Assembly: GCA_030605475.1 (NCBI GenBank)
Contig: JAUWIG010000016.1
Span: 1 to 64,000, forward strand
Source: Planctomycetota bacterium
GTDB lineage: Bacteria; Planctomycetota; Phycisphaerae; Sedimentisphaerales; Anaerobacaceae
DNA length: 64,000 bases
Direction of reading: 5' to 3'
Below, piece after piece: positions 17,041 to 27,900 of this stretch. The translations under genes were made by a program, and so were the position numbers. The first letter of the stretch is position 1, and each line of letters begins with the position of its first letter. Under the pieces are notes generated by a model. The model was not told where the DNA came from. It saw only the letters and a program-made list of their open reading frames with translations, and did no database searches.

Positions 17041-18183
17041 TTGGAAAAGGTGAGATTTTTAATTGAGTCTTTTGGCAGAAAGGCACTGTTGGTCATTTTG
17101 GCGTCGGATTTACTGTTGACAGCGGTCCTGTCGGGGACGGCCTGGCCACAGGTAGATGAGCCTGATAAGCAGAAAGTAATCCAGCAGGTAGCTGTGGACT
17201 GGATTCTGGTTGGGATGGAACAGTGCAGAAGAGGTTTTTACGAGCAGGCGGAAAAATCGTTCCTTCAAGCCCGGGAGTATCAGGAATATTTAAGCAGCGC
17301 TGAGCGGGAGAAGCTAAGCGAGCGGCTGCAAAAAACACATATAGCTATGCTCGAAAGGAAACGCATCTTGGAGATAATTGGGACAGTCAAGGAATTAGTT
17401 GAGCAAGGCCAGTTGGTAAGTGCCAAAGTACATCTTGGAGAAATTCAGGGCAGTGTGTTTTTGACCAAAAAAGAGCAGGGGCTAATCAGAGAAGAGATTA
17501 GAAGAATAGACGATAAGTTAGATGAGCTGAAAGAAGAGCGGAAGCCAATCACGGAGGAGCTTAAGAAAGTAGATGAGCGGTTAGATGAACGGGAAAGCGA
17601 AGTTGCCGAGATTTATAGCCGCAGCGTGGAATTTTACCTTGCCGGTCAGTTTGAAAAGGCGCGTGAGGGTTTTGTCAAGATAGATGAGCTTTTAGCGCGT
17701 GGCGGCAAACCTTTGGCGCCATTTGAAGCAGAACCGGCTGAGAAGAGCCTTGAAGCTGCCGTTGCAGCTCTTCAAGATGAATTACTTGATGTTGGGAGCG
17801 AAGCTGTTCGGAAAGCTGGGCCGGAAGCGGCCCCGGTTGAACCAGTGGCTGATAAGCCGTCCTGGCACGTTTGGGTTGGTGCTCCTGAGCCAAAAGCGCC
17901 CGAGCCGATAACAGATGAAATCGCCTCCGTCGAGGCGGCTAATCGCAGAAGAAATATTCTGCGAAGCTACACGAAAGCAGTTGTTAAGGATGCTGTGGCT
18001 AAAGCGCAAAATTACATAAGCGAGGGTGAGTTCGATAAGGCAAAAAAAGCAATTGAGAGGGCCGAGCAGACCGTGAACAAAAACCAGTTATACCTCGGAA
18101 GCTCTCTTTTCAGACAATACAGCAGTGAGTTGAAACAATTGGCCAAGAAGATAGCCCAAGTACAGGATGAGAGGAGTCAGTAA
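17041..18183 (+). CDS. Secretin-less paralogue of the downstream secretin (TPR/coiled-coil protein)
   Basis: 380 residues. The TTG start is chosen because MEKVRFLIESFGRKALLVILAS aligns with the start of the secretin at 18489. A signal or anchor segment lies at about residues 14-33, followed by helical TPR-like repeats (FYEQAEKSFLQAREYQEYL) and coiled coil (about 90-190). A Glu/Ala/Pro-rich linker follows, and then a final helical block, AVAKAQNYISEGEFDKAKKA. It aligns along its whole length with the N-terminal 400 residues of the secretin at 18489 and stops just where that protein enters its long coiled coil. It is either a partial tandem duplication or a companion subunit. No catalytic motif is visible. 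Confidence 0.7.
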   Translation: MEKVRFLIESFGRKALLVILASDLLLTAVLSGTAWPQVDEPDKQKVIQQVAVDWILVGMEQCRRGFYEQAEKSFLQAREYQEYLSSAEREKLSERLQKTHIAMLERKRILEIIGTVKELVEQGQLVSAKVHLGEIQGSVFLTKKEQGLIREEIRRIDDKLDELKEERKPITEELKKVDERLDERESEVAEIYSRSVEFYLAGQFEKAREGFVKIDELLARGGKPLAPFEAEPAEKSLEAAVAALQDELLDVGSEAVRKAGPEAAPVEPVADKPSWHVWVGAPEPKAPEPITDEIASVEAANRRRNILRSYTKAVVKDAVAKAQNYISEGEFDKAKKAIERAEQTVNKNQLYLGSSLFRQYSSELKQLAKKIAQVQDERSQ

Positions 18184-18488
18184 CCGCAAGAATAAAATCG
18201 CTGAAAATAAAATAGGCGCTGACATTGAACAATTGTTTTTTTACTTAACTTGCCGATTTTGCCCAGCTTACCAATTTTGCACCACTTGCCATTTTACCTA
18301 ATTTACCGGTGATAATATAGGACGTAACAAGATAATAGTACTGAAAAGGGTGTAAATCGAAATTTTCCCTTGCAAAAGGATGCATTTGTTTATAAAATAA
18401 ACAGGTCATCATAGGTATGACCTATTCTTATAGGAGGTGGGTTTACAGTTGTGTGGAAATTTTCTGTATTTTTGGAGGAGGGCTGGCT
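18184..18488. other. Intergenic control region between the paralogues
   Basis: About 305 bases. It contains a degenerate tandem repeat of CTTGCCATTTT and CTTACCAATTTT type (18242-18306), then the duplicated promoter-like block (18353-18399), and finally GGAGGAG at 18474-18480, which sets the secretin start. No gene is seen. Confidence 0.55.
18370..18396 (+). promoter_or_regulatory. Promoter upstream of the secretin gene
   Basis: TTGCAA (18370-18375) and TATAAA (18391-18396) with a 15-base spacer, inside a block repeated from 16885-16931. The shorter spacer suggests it may be weaker than the first copy. Confidence 0.4.
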
Positions 18489-21400
18489 TTGGATAAGACA
18501 AGATTTTTAATTAGACCTTATGTCGGAAAGCTTCCACTGGTGATTTTGGCATCGATATTGCTAGTGGCAACAAGCGTTTCGGAGGTGGCTCAGTCCCAAG
18601 TAAGTGAAGCTGATAAACAAGGAGTAGTCCGCCAAGTAGCTCAAAAGTGGATTGAGGTTGGGACGGAACAATATCAGCGTAATTTCTACAAGCAAGCAGA
18701 ACAATCTTTCCTTCGAGCCCAGGGGTATCAGGAATATTTAACTGCTGGAGAGCGTGAGAAACTAAGCGAGCTGCTGGAAAAGACGCGCATCGCTGCGGTT
18801 GAAAGGGAACGCATTTTAAAGACGATTCAGACGGCTGATGAATTAGTTGAGCAGGGTGAGCTAATCAAGGCCAAGGCACATCTTGAAAAAGCTCGAGGCA
18901 GTGAGTTTTTGACCGGAGAAGAGCAGAAGCTAATCACAGAAGGCCTTGAGGAAATAGGCAGTCAGCTGGGTGTGCAGGAAGAAGGGAAAGAAGAAATTGT
19001 CGAGCTTTATAACCGCAGCGTGGAATTTTACCACATTGGTCAACTTGAAAAGGCCCGTGAGGGTTTTGCTAAAGTTGCCGAGAGCGGCTTGTTGGTAGCC
19101 CCGGCGGGTATGACAGCAGAAGATTATCTGATGAAAATAGATAGTATTTTAGGCCAGAGAGTCAAACCCTTAGCGCCAAGTAAAGCAGAACCGGCTAAGG
19201 AGGGCCTGGAAGCCGCCGTTGCAGCTATTAAAGATGAACTACTCGATGTTGAGGCCGAACCTGCTGTTGAGGTCGAAGCTGCTAAGGAATCCGAGCCAGA
19301 GGTGGCTGAAGAACCGAATAAGCCTGCGGCGGTGGTTGTTTCTGAGCCGGTAACAGAGGAAGGCGGCTATATTGAAGTAGTTAACCGCAAAAGAAATATC
19401 CGTCGAGCCCACGTCAAAGCAGTTGTTGACGATGCGGTAACTAAGGCCCAGAGTTACATAAGCCAGGGCAAATTCGATAAGGCCGAAGAGGTGGTTGAGG
19501 AGGCTGAGCGGACCGTGAACGAAAACTATCTGCAACTCGGTGACCATCTTTTCAAGCAATACAGCGGAGAGTTAAAACAGCTAAGCGAGAGAATAGTCGA
19601 GGGACAGAGCAAGATAGCCGAGCAGTTGCGAGAACAGAGGCAATTGGCAGCAATAGAGGCACAACGTCGGCTTAGAGCGCAAATGGAAAGGGACAGAGAG
19701 AGAAGAATAACCGAGCTAATGGAAAGCGCGACGGCCTACCAGAAACAACAGCGTTATAAAGAAGCTCTTGGTCAATTGGAAAACCTGCTTGCGATAGAGT
19801 CTCTAAATGACCGGGCGCTGATACTAAAACAGACACTGGAGGATACGATTAGCTTCCGTGAACAATTAGAAGTGCAGAAGGAAGCAGATATGGAAAGAGT
19901 TGGTATTTTACTGAAAGCAGATAAGTCTGGGATTCCATATGCTGAAGAGATGACCCATCCTAAGAATTGGCGAGAAATCATCGCCAAACCGACTCGCAAA
20001 CCCGAAGAGGAATTGAGGCGAGACCCGCTTGATGTTGCGGTCGAAAGACAACTGAGTGGGATTGTTGACCTTCCGGGCTTGACGCCGGAGATGCCTTTTA
20101 GCGAGGCGATAGAGGAATTAAAGAAGTCAGTTGAGCCACCACTGAGGATAGTTGTGTTCTGGCGGGACTTGTACGATAACGCTGATATTGACCAGACTAC
20201 GGCAATAAATATGGATGCGATATTGGCAGTTCCGCTTGGTAGGGCATTAGAGCTTTTGTTGCGATCAGTTTCGGGCGGATTTGTAGAGCTTGGTTACGTT
20301 GTTGAGAATGGAGTAATTACGATAGCGACAAAAGAGTCACTTCCGAGCAAGTTGGAGACACGAGTTTATGACGTTAGGATGTTGATTGGCCGGCCAGCCG
20401 ATTTTTATGCAGCCACCGGCGGTGGTGCTGGAGGCGGTATGGGCGGCGCTCGAGGAGGTATGGGCGGCGGCGGCATGGGCGGCGGCGCGGGCGGCATGGG
20501 CGGCCAGTTCTTCGCCGAGTACTTCGAGGAAGAGGAGGAAGAAATAGACAGGGCGCAGATGGCCGAGGAAATGGAAGAGCGAAAGCTCGAGCTGATAGCG
20601 CTTATCCAGGATACCATCGAGCCGGACACCTGGGAGATTTTAGGCGGCGAGGGGACGATAACATTTTATGAGGATAAGCAGCTTATTATCCGCCAGACCC
20701 GTGAGATTCACAATAGAATCGAAAAACTTCTCAAGGAGATGCGTAAGCCATTTCGAGACCAGGTTGCTATCGAGGCCAGATTTCTGGTGGTAGGTGAGAA
20801 TTTCCTTGAAGATATCGGTCTTGATTTAGATTTCAGCCTCAACACTCATGGCAGGTTGGGTGTGCTTGATATTGATCAGGAATTTTTAGACTTCGTTGTG
20901 CCGTCAAAGACAGGTGTTTTGGGTAGTTTGGGCAAGACTTCAACTCCAACGGGACCAGTTTACGTGGTTGAAGGGTTGACGATTGGTGGGACTTATGGTA
21001 ACTTACTTCTTAATGACCTTCAGGTTGACTTCCTTCTCAGAGCGACTCAGGCACACAGAGATTCCAAATTCCTGACTGCTCCGAAAGTTTGTGTTTTGAG
21101 CGGAGAGTCGGCATCGTTTCGTATTCAAAGAACCTACCGGTATGCGTTGCCTCCCGATGTTAGTACTACGGAGATGGTAGGTGGTGTTGGTCCCGGGGCT
21201 GTGAGGGCGGGTATGCAGCAAAACTATGGTGAGATACTAACGGGTACGATTCTCAATGTTACTCCGACTATTACTCCGGACAAGAAACATGTGTTGCTGT
21301 ATATAACTGCTGAAATGCGAGATTTCCTTGGTTATGAGACCAGTAAAATCCACATAGCAGGGATTCCTGGTGAGCCTACAGCACCAGCTCTTGAGTACGA

Positions 21401-21677
21401 GGTAGACCTTCCTCAGACAGAGATATCGAGGGTGAGGACGCGTGTGAGCGTGCCCGATAGCGGTACATTAGTGTTAGGCGGCCAGAAAATAACCGAAGAG
21501 GTTGAAAGAGAGGCAGGTGTTCCGATATTGAGCAAGATACCTATCATTGGAAGGGCGTTTAGCAATCGCAGCAAAATCAGGGACCATAGGATATTGTTGA
21601 TACTGGTTAAGCCGACCATCATTTTGCAGGAGGAAAAGGACGCTGAGGCAATTGCTCAAATGGAAGGCGGTTTTTAA
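18489..21677 (+). CDS. Secretin-family outer-membrane channel protein
   Basis: 1,062 residues from TTG at 18489, which has GGAGGAG eight bases upstream and aligns with the paralogue start. An ATG at 18417 in the same frame lacks a ribosome site. Residues 10-35 are a signal sequence. Residues 40-400 match the paralogue, and a long charged coiled coil follows (about 390-470). An N-domain lies near 515-620, then a Gly/Met-rich linker (about 640-670) and an acidic stretch. The secretin core is at about 755-1055, starting VAIEARFLVVGENFLEDIG and ending VPDSGTLVLGGQ, PILSKIPIIGRAFSN and ILLILVKPTII, which are diagnostic. It should form the outer-membrane pore of a type II secretion or type IV pilus-like system. 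No other secretion genes adjoin it. Confidence 0.88.
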   Translation: MDKTRFLIRPYVGKLPLVILASILLVATSVSEVAQSQVSEADKQGVVRQVAQKWIEVGTEQYQRNFYKQAEQSFLRAQGYQEYLTAGEREKLSELLEKTRIAAVERERILKTIQTADELVEQGELIKAKAHLEKARGSEFLTGEEQKLITEGLEEIGSQLGVQEEGKEEIVELYNRSVEFYHIGQLEKAREGFAKVAESGLLVAPAGMTAEDYLMKIDSILGQRVKPLAPSKAEPAKEGLEAAVAAIKDELLDVEAEPAVEVEAAKESEPEVAEEPNKPAAVVVSEPVTEEGGYIEVVNRKRNIRRAHVKAVVDDAVTKAQSYISQGKFDKAEEVVEEAERTVNENYLQLGDHLFKQYSGELKQLSERIVEGQSKIAEQLREQRQLAAIEAQRRLRAQMERDRERRITELMESATAYQKQQRYKEALGQLENLLAIESLNDRALILKQTLEDTISFREQLEVQKEADMERVGILLKADKSGIPYAEEMTHPKNWREIIAKPTRKPEEELRRDPLDVAVERQLSGIVDLPGLTPEMPFSEAIEELKKSVEPPLRIVVFWRDLYDNADIDQTTAINMDAILAVPLGRALELLLRSVSGGFVELGYVVENGVITIATKESLPSKLETRVYDVRMLIGRPADFYAATGGGAGGGMGGARGGMGGGGMGGGAGGMGGQFFAEYFEEEEEEIDRAQMAEEMEERKLELIALIQDTIEPDTWEILGGEGTITFYEDKQLIIRQTREIHNRIEKLLKEMRKPFRDQVAIEARFLVVGENFLEDIGLDLDFSLNTHGRLGVLDIDQEFLDFVVPSKTGVLGSLGKTSTPTGPVYVVEGLTIGGTYGNLLLNDLQVDFLLRATQAHRDSKFLTAPKVCVLSGESASFRIQRTYRYALPPDVSTTEMVGGVGPGAVRAGMQQNYGEILTGTILNVTPTITPDKKHVLLYITAEMRDFLGYETSKIHIAGIPGEPTAPALEYEVDLPQTEISRVRTRVSVPDSGTLVLGGQKITEEVEREAGVPILSKIPIIGRAFSNRSKIRDHRILLILVKPTIILQEEKDAEAIAQMEGGF

Positions 21678-21900
21678 GTCCTGCTTGCGTGGGAACGACA
21701 ATATAACCCCTGTAAAAACAGGGATTTCGGTGGTTATGGGGTATTTTGCGATTTTTCCCGCATTTTTGTAAAACTTAATTTGTAACGTTTTAGCCTGTAA
21801 AGGCATCTTATATATTGACGGGATTAGTGTAATTGTATTGACATTATCGATTTTGGTAACGGGAAATGATAAAGACTGACTATAGTCTCATGGAGGCGTG

Positions 21901-24900
21901 ATGATGAAGTGGCAGATTCTGATTAGCCCATTGGTTTTGTTAGCTGTAGCGGGATTCGCGAGTGCGGCTATCCTCAGTGTGCCAACAACTTATCCGACTA
22001 TTCAGGCTGCCATTAACGACGCTAATGATGACGATGTGGTCATCGTTGACCCCAATACCTATATTGGTCCGGGCAACAAAGACATCGACTTTCTGGGAAA
22101 GGCAATCACTGTCAGGAGCGTTGACCCTAATGACCCCAATGTGGTAGCGGCGACAATTATCGACTGCGAGTACGATAGGGGTGGCTTCTATTTCCACAGC
22201 GGCGAAGATGCCAATAGCAAAGTCGAAGGCTTCACCATCACTAACGGCGATACGACCTATGGCGGTGGTATAGAATGCGACGGCGCCTCGCCGACAATCT
22301 CCAACTGTATCATCACCCGCAACCATGCGAGTAATTTTGGTGGTGGTATTGATTTGTACATGTCCTCTGCAGTGATTACCAACTGTGTAATTAACGACAA
22401 CTCTGCTACAAAGGAAGGTGGCGGTATCAACTGCGATAGCGATGTAGCTGTCCCGCCCACCATCAGTTTTTGCAGAATCACGGACAACAGGTTTACAAAT
22501 ATCGGAGCTGGTATCAACTGCTACGAGTCATCTGCGACCATTAAGAATTGTATTATAGCTGGTAATACGGCGGTTTACGAAGGTGGTGCCGTTTACCTTT
22601 GGGATTCCGGGCCGAAAATAAGCAATTGTACAATCGTTAATAACAACGGCCTTGCCGATTTGGGTGGAATCTACCGTGAAGGCAGTGGCGGGGCGCCGAC
22701 TATTGTCAACTCAATTCTGTGGAACAACGGTGACGACCTGTATAACTGTGTCGGATTTGTTGAATATTGCTGTATCGAAGATAACGACCCCGGGTTATGT
22801 AATATTCACTTCGACCCACTGTTTAGAACAGGCCCATTAGGCGATTACTACCTGAGTCAAGAAGATGCGAACCAGGTGGTTACCAGTCACTGCGTCGATG
22901 CCGGAAATGCTAACGCGGATGACCCAAATATTGGCCTGGACGCATATACTACGCGAACAGATAACGGTCTCGACGCTGGTACCGTCGATATTGGCTATCA
23001 TTATCCGGACAGCGGCTTCGTTGTTAATTATGACTTGATTACCAGTGTGGTCGACCCTAATACCGGTTCCATAGACCCCTGTCATCCCGACCCCGGCAGC
23101 CCATACATACAGTTTGCGGAAGTTGTTCTTACAGCCGACCCCTGCGACGGCTACAGGGTCAAGGCATGGACCGGTACCGACAATGATACAAGCACCGCTA
23201 ACACCAACGTCGTAACAATGGACGCAAACGAGACTGTAACCGTGGAGTTCGAAGTGCTTCCAATGTGGATTCTGACGACCAGTGCCGGCACGCATGGCAA
23301 GATTAAGCCGCGAAGAGGCGGCACCTACCCGGATGGTACGGTCGTAACCCTTACCGCTATTCCCGACTCAGGTTACAGGGTCCAGGCGTGGAGCGGCACC
23401 GACGATGATGGTTCCATTGATACTATTAATTATGTAACAATGAACAATAACAAGGCAGTAGGCGTTTCGTTCGTGAAATACACACCTCGCCACGTGCCCG
23501 GTGAGTACCCGACCATACAGGATGGCATAGATGCCGCGAACCCCGGCGATGTGGTTATCATTGCGCCCGGCACCTACATCAGCAGCAACTGCAACGGCTT
23601 CGTCGTAAACAAAAATATCACGGTCACCGGTAGCGATGCCAACAAGCCCAACCTTACAATCATCGATTGCGCAGGCGAACAATCAGCTGGTTTCACCCTC
23701 AGCAGTAGTGGCACTTGCGTGTTAAATGGTGTCAGTATAATTAACGCTTATCGCAGTTGGGTTCCGGCGGCGGACGGACAAGATTTTGGTGCGAGCGGTG
23801 GCCACGGCACCAGCAGCCTTGGTGGTGGCGGCATTAATATCAGTGGAGACCACATGGTCTGCAATTGTATTATCAGAGACTGCACTCTCGTTGGCGGTCT
23901 TGCCGGAGATGGCGCAGCCGGCGACCCTAATGGCTATCCCGGTACCCCTGAGCCTGACGCCGTGATTGACAATGGTGGTAACGGCGGTAACGGCGGTGGC
24001 GCCAGAGGCGCCGGTATTTACATCTCTTCTGGAAGTCCCTTAATCAAAAATTGCACAATTGACGGTTGTACCACGATTGGCGGCGACGGTGGTGACGGTG
24101 GAGATGGCTGCGACGCTATTCCAGATGACCCCAATGCTTCCGGCGGTTACGGTGGAAGTGGAGGCAAGGCTGGAACTGTGCTTGGAGCCGGGGTGTACTG
24201 CGGGACAGGGACAAGTCCGACATTCGAGAATTGCACTATCATAAACAGCCGGGCCATCAGTGGTGTTGCCGGAGACGGAGGAGTTGGTGGCGACGACGCT
24301 TTCGGCTCTGGTAGCGGGAGGGGCGGGCATGGCGGCGTACCCGGGGAAGTTCGCGGGGCCGGCGTCTACTGCAGGGACCAATCGCGCGTCACATTCACCA
24401 ACTGCAATATAAGCGGCAACCAGGCCTATGGTGGTTACGGTGGTAATGGCGGAGATGCCGGTGTGGTCGAACCCGACGACCCGGTGTTTGGTGGTGGCCT
24501 CGGTGGATTAGTCGAACTGCAGTATGCCGACTCACAAAGTCCCCAAGGCAATGTCGGCCCGGAGAGCTATACATCAGATGGCGGTGGTATGTACTGTGCC
24601 GCAGACTCCAACGTAGTATTTATTGACTGTACGTTAGGCGACAATGTCAGCAGAGGCAGCGTCAGCGGGCGTGGTGGTTGGCCTTCTCGCGGTCTTCAAA
24701 ACCATCCGCGGAAAAACACGCGTATTGCAAGCTTTGGGGCCGGCGTCTACTGTGCCGAAGACTCTAACTCAATATTCGCAGGCTGCACCATACAAGGCAA
24801 CCGGACTACCCATGACCCCGATCAGTATCCCGACGACCCGTATGACCCCAGCGGCGATTACGCCGGCGACGATTACACAGGCTACGGTGGTGGAGTGTGC

Positions 24901-27900
24901 TTCGATGGTATCGCCGGGACCGACTGGGCCTATACTGAGTTTAATGATTGTCACATCGCTGAGAATAGTGCCCCTATCGGCGGCGGCATCTATGGGTGCG
25001 GGTTGGGAGACTTGTGGGTTGATGACTGCAACTTCGTAGACAATTCATCCTATCTGGGAGGAGGCCTGTTCTCGATAGACAGCCTTGCTGTAATTTCCGG
25101 ATGTAACATCAGCGGTAATGTTGCTGATGCAGCTATAGATTCCAATGACCCCGCCGGTGATGGTGGTGGTCTTTACTGCTTCGCAAGCGTGGCAGTGGTC
25201 TTAGACTGCGTAATTACCGAAAATGGCGCTGGTAGTTCCGGTGGAGGTGTGTACATGGCCGGCGAGCCGGACCCTGATTTATTTGTTGGTACTGTGGGGC
25301 TCTACAACTGCCTCATAACCAACAATACATCGGGCGGCGGCGGTGGTGGTGTTTCCTGTGGCTGGTATGTAGAGCCGATAATCTCCAATTGTACGATAGC
25401 TGATAACGCGGTCGTAGGAGTGTCCGCTTATGGCGGAGGACTGTACTGCTGGTGTGGAACTTATGCTACTGTGATTGACAGTATTCTCTGGGGCAATGTG
25501 GGTGCTGAAGGTTCCCAGATAGCAGTAAGCGGCGGCGGTTCGTGCTGTCCGTTACCCGCGACCACAACACTTAACATTACCTACAGTGACATTGGGCCAC
25601 CGGAGACTCCGCCGGACCCCAATTTGGAGCTGGAGCCTACTCTGATAATTAGCACTACAGGCGACGCAAATACTTTAGCAAATGAGATTCTCGGCGTTGG
25701 AATCACGGCGAGTAATTTCTCCTATACGGGGGACGCAAGTGCTTCAGGAATTTTTAAAGGCGGATTAGCAGCTGGTATCGGGATTGAATCTGGTATCATT
25801 CTGACCTCTGGGAATGCAAATTTGGCACTACCACCCAATACGAGCGACGCGGCGACAGGGAATAATGGTTTGGAGGGAGATGCAGACCTGGAGGGCCTTC
25901 TTGAGGAAAGAGGCGTGGAAGAGCCTAATACTTTTGATGCTACCGTTCTGGAATTTAATTTCACCACTAAAGGAGGCGACCTTTTCTTCAACTTTGTATT
26001 TGCTTCCGATGAGTATAATGAATTTACGAATTCCATCTATAATGATGTGTTTGGATTTTTCCTGGATGGCAGAAATATTGCGCTGATTCCTGGGACCGAT
26101 ACTCCGGTTGCGATTAACAACGTCAATGGCGGTAACCCATTAGGGACGGAGGTTTCTAATCCGCATCTTTTCAACAACAATGACCTTGATGATGGTGGTC
26201 CATTTTTTGATATTGAATACGATGGTTTCACCGAGGTTTTTACCGCCAAGGCGTTAGGCGTAGGTATGGGTACTCACACAATTAAACTGGCCATTGCTGA
26301 CACGAGTGACCACGTTCTCGATTCAGCGGTGTTTCTCGAGGCGGGTTCTTTTTCTGATAGGCCGATATTTGGTCCCCCCATTTATGTTGGAGAGGGCTGT
26401 GTAGTTCCCTGGTGGGACCCCAATGACCCAACTGACCCGTGGGACCCCAACGGTCACAACCTCAACGAGGACCCGAATTTTGTGAGGGGTTACTATCTAA
26501 GCTATGTCGCAGCAGGACAGGACAGCAACAGCCCGTGCATAGATGTCGGAAGCGGTTTGGCGGTGGATATGGGCTTTGACCAGTTAACCACACGCATCGA
26601 TGGCGTCAATGATGTCAATTTTGTTGACCTCGGTTATCACTACCCAGAGGGGTTCCCTCGGTACGAGCTGACTGTTACTATAATTGAAGACCCTTGCGAC
26701 CCTGGTATCCACGGCACAGTTGACCCAAACTCCGGGATGTTCTACGAAGGTGCTGTTGTACCGCTCATCGCCGACCCCTGTGACGGTTACAGGGTCAAGG
26801 AATGGAGCGGCACCGATGATGATTTGTCTATAGAGCCGAACAGTACCGTTACAATGACCGAAGACAAAGACGTCACGGTTGAGTTTGAGGTGCATCATAC
26901 GTACCTGCTGACGACGGCCGTGGACGGTGGTAACGGCTCCATAGTTCCCCATTATCCCAGTCCCGGTGCCCCATACCTCGATGGCACGGTAGTATACCTG
27001 CAGGCAATACCGGATGACCCGGGTACTTACGAAGTCAAGAAGTGGACCGGCACCGATAACGATTTGACCAGAGAACCGAACAATACCGTAACCATCAATG
27101 GTTCTAACGCATCGGTCACAGTCGAGTTCGGACTGATTGGTTATCATGACATCACCATCAACGGCGATGTCAACAACTTATTCGACACGATTCAAGAGGC
27201 TATTGACGCTGCCGAGCCTAACGATGAGGTCATCGTTGGTGATGGCGTCTATACCGGCCCCGGCAACCGTGACCTGCACTTTAACATGGGTATACCCATA
27301 GCCGTACGAAGCCAATTCGGGCCTGAAAATTGCATTATTAACTGCGAGGGGGCAGGCCGAGGCTTTATACTCGATGTCAACGAGGACCCAAACTATATCG
27401 TCCAGGGCTTCACTATCACCGGTGGTGACGCTGAGTTCGGCGGCGGAATTTATTGCAACGGGAGCGGCGCTACAGTTACCAACTGCAGAATTATCGACAA
27501 TACGTCCAGCTTTGACGGCGGCGGCATCTATTGTACAGGCGGCGCGGCCATGATAGTCACCAATACCGAAATCAGTCACAACTCAGCGGGCAGGTTCGGC
27601 GGAGGTGTCTATTCTGAGGATGAATCGACTCCTGCATTTATCAACTGCCTGGTTACCTACAATGAATCCGGCGATATTGGAGGCTCGTTCTACCTGTACG
27701 GGTCCTCTGCGATAATTGGTCTGTGCACAATCGCCCACAATACGGGCCTGGACTACGGCGATTTGGACGATGACGACCGTCCTTATGGTCCCAAAGGTGG
27801 GATTTGCAGCCGAGAGGCCAGTCCGGAAATCACTAACTGCATTCTATGGGACAACGGTGACGACCTTTATGGTGGAGAAGGTGAGTCGGTCTCTGTAACA

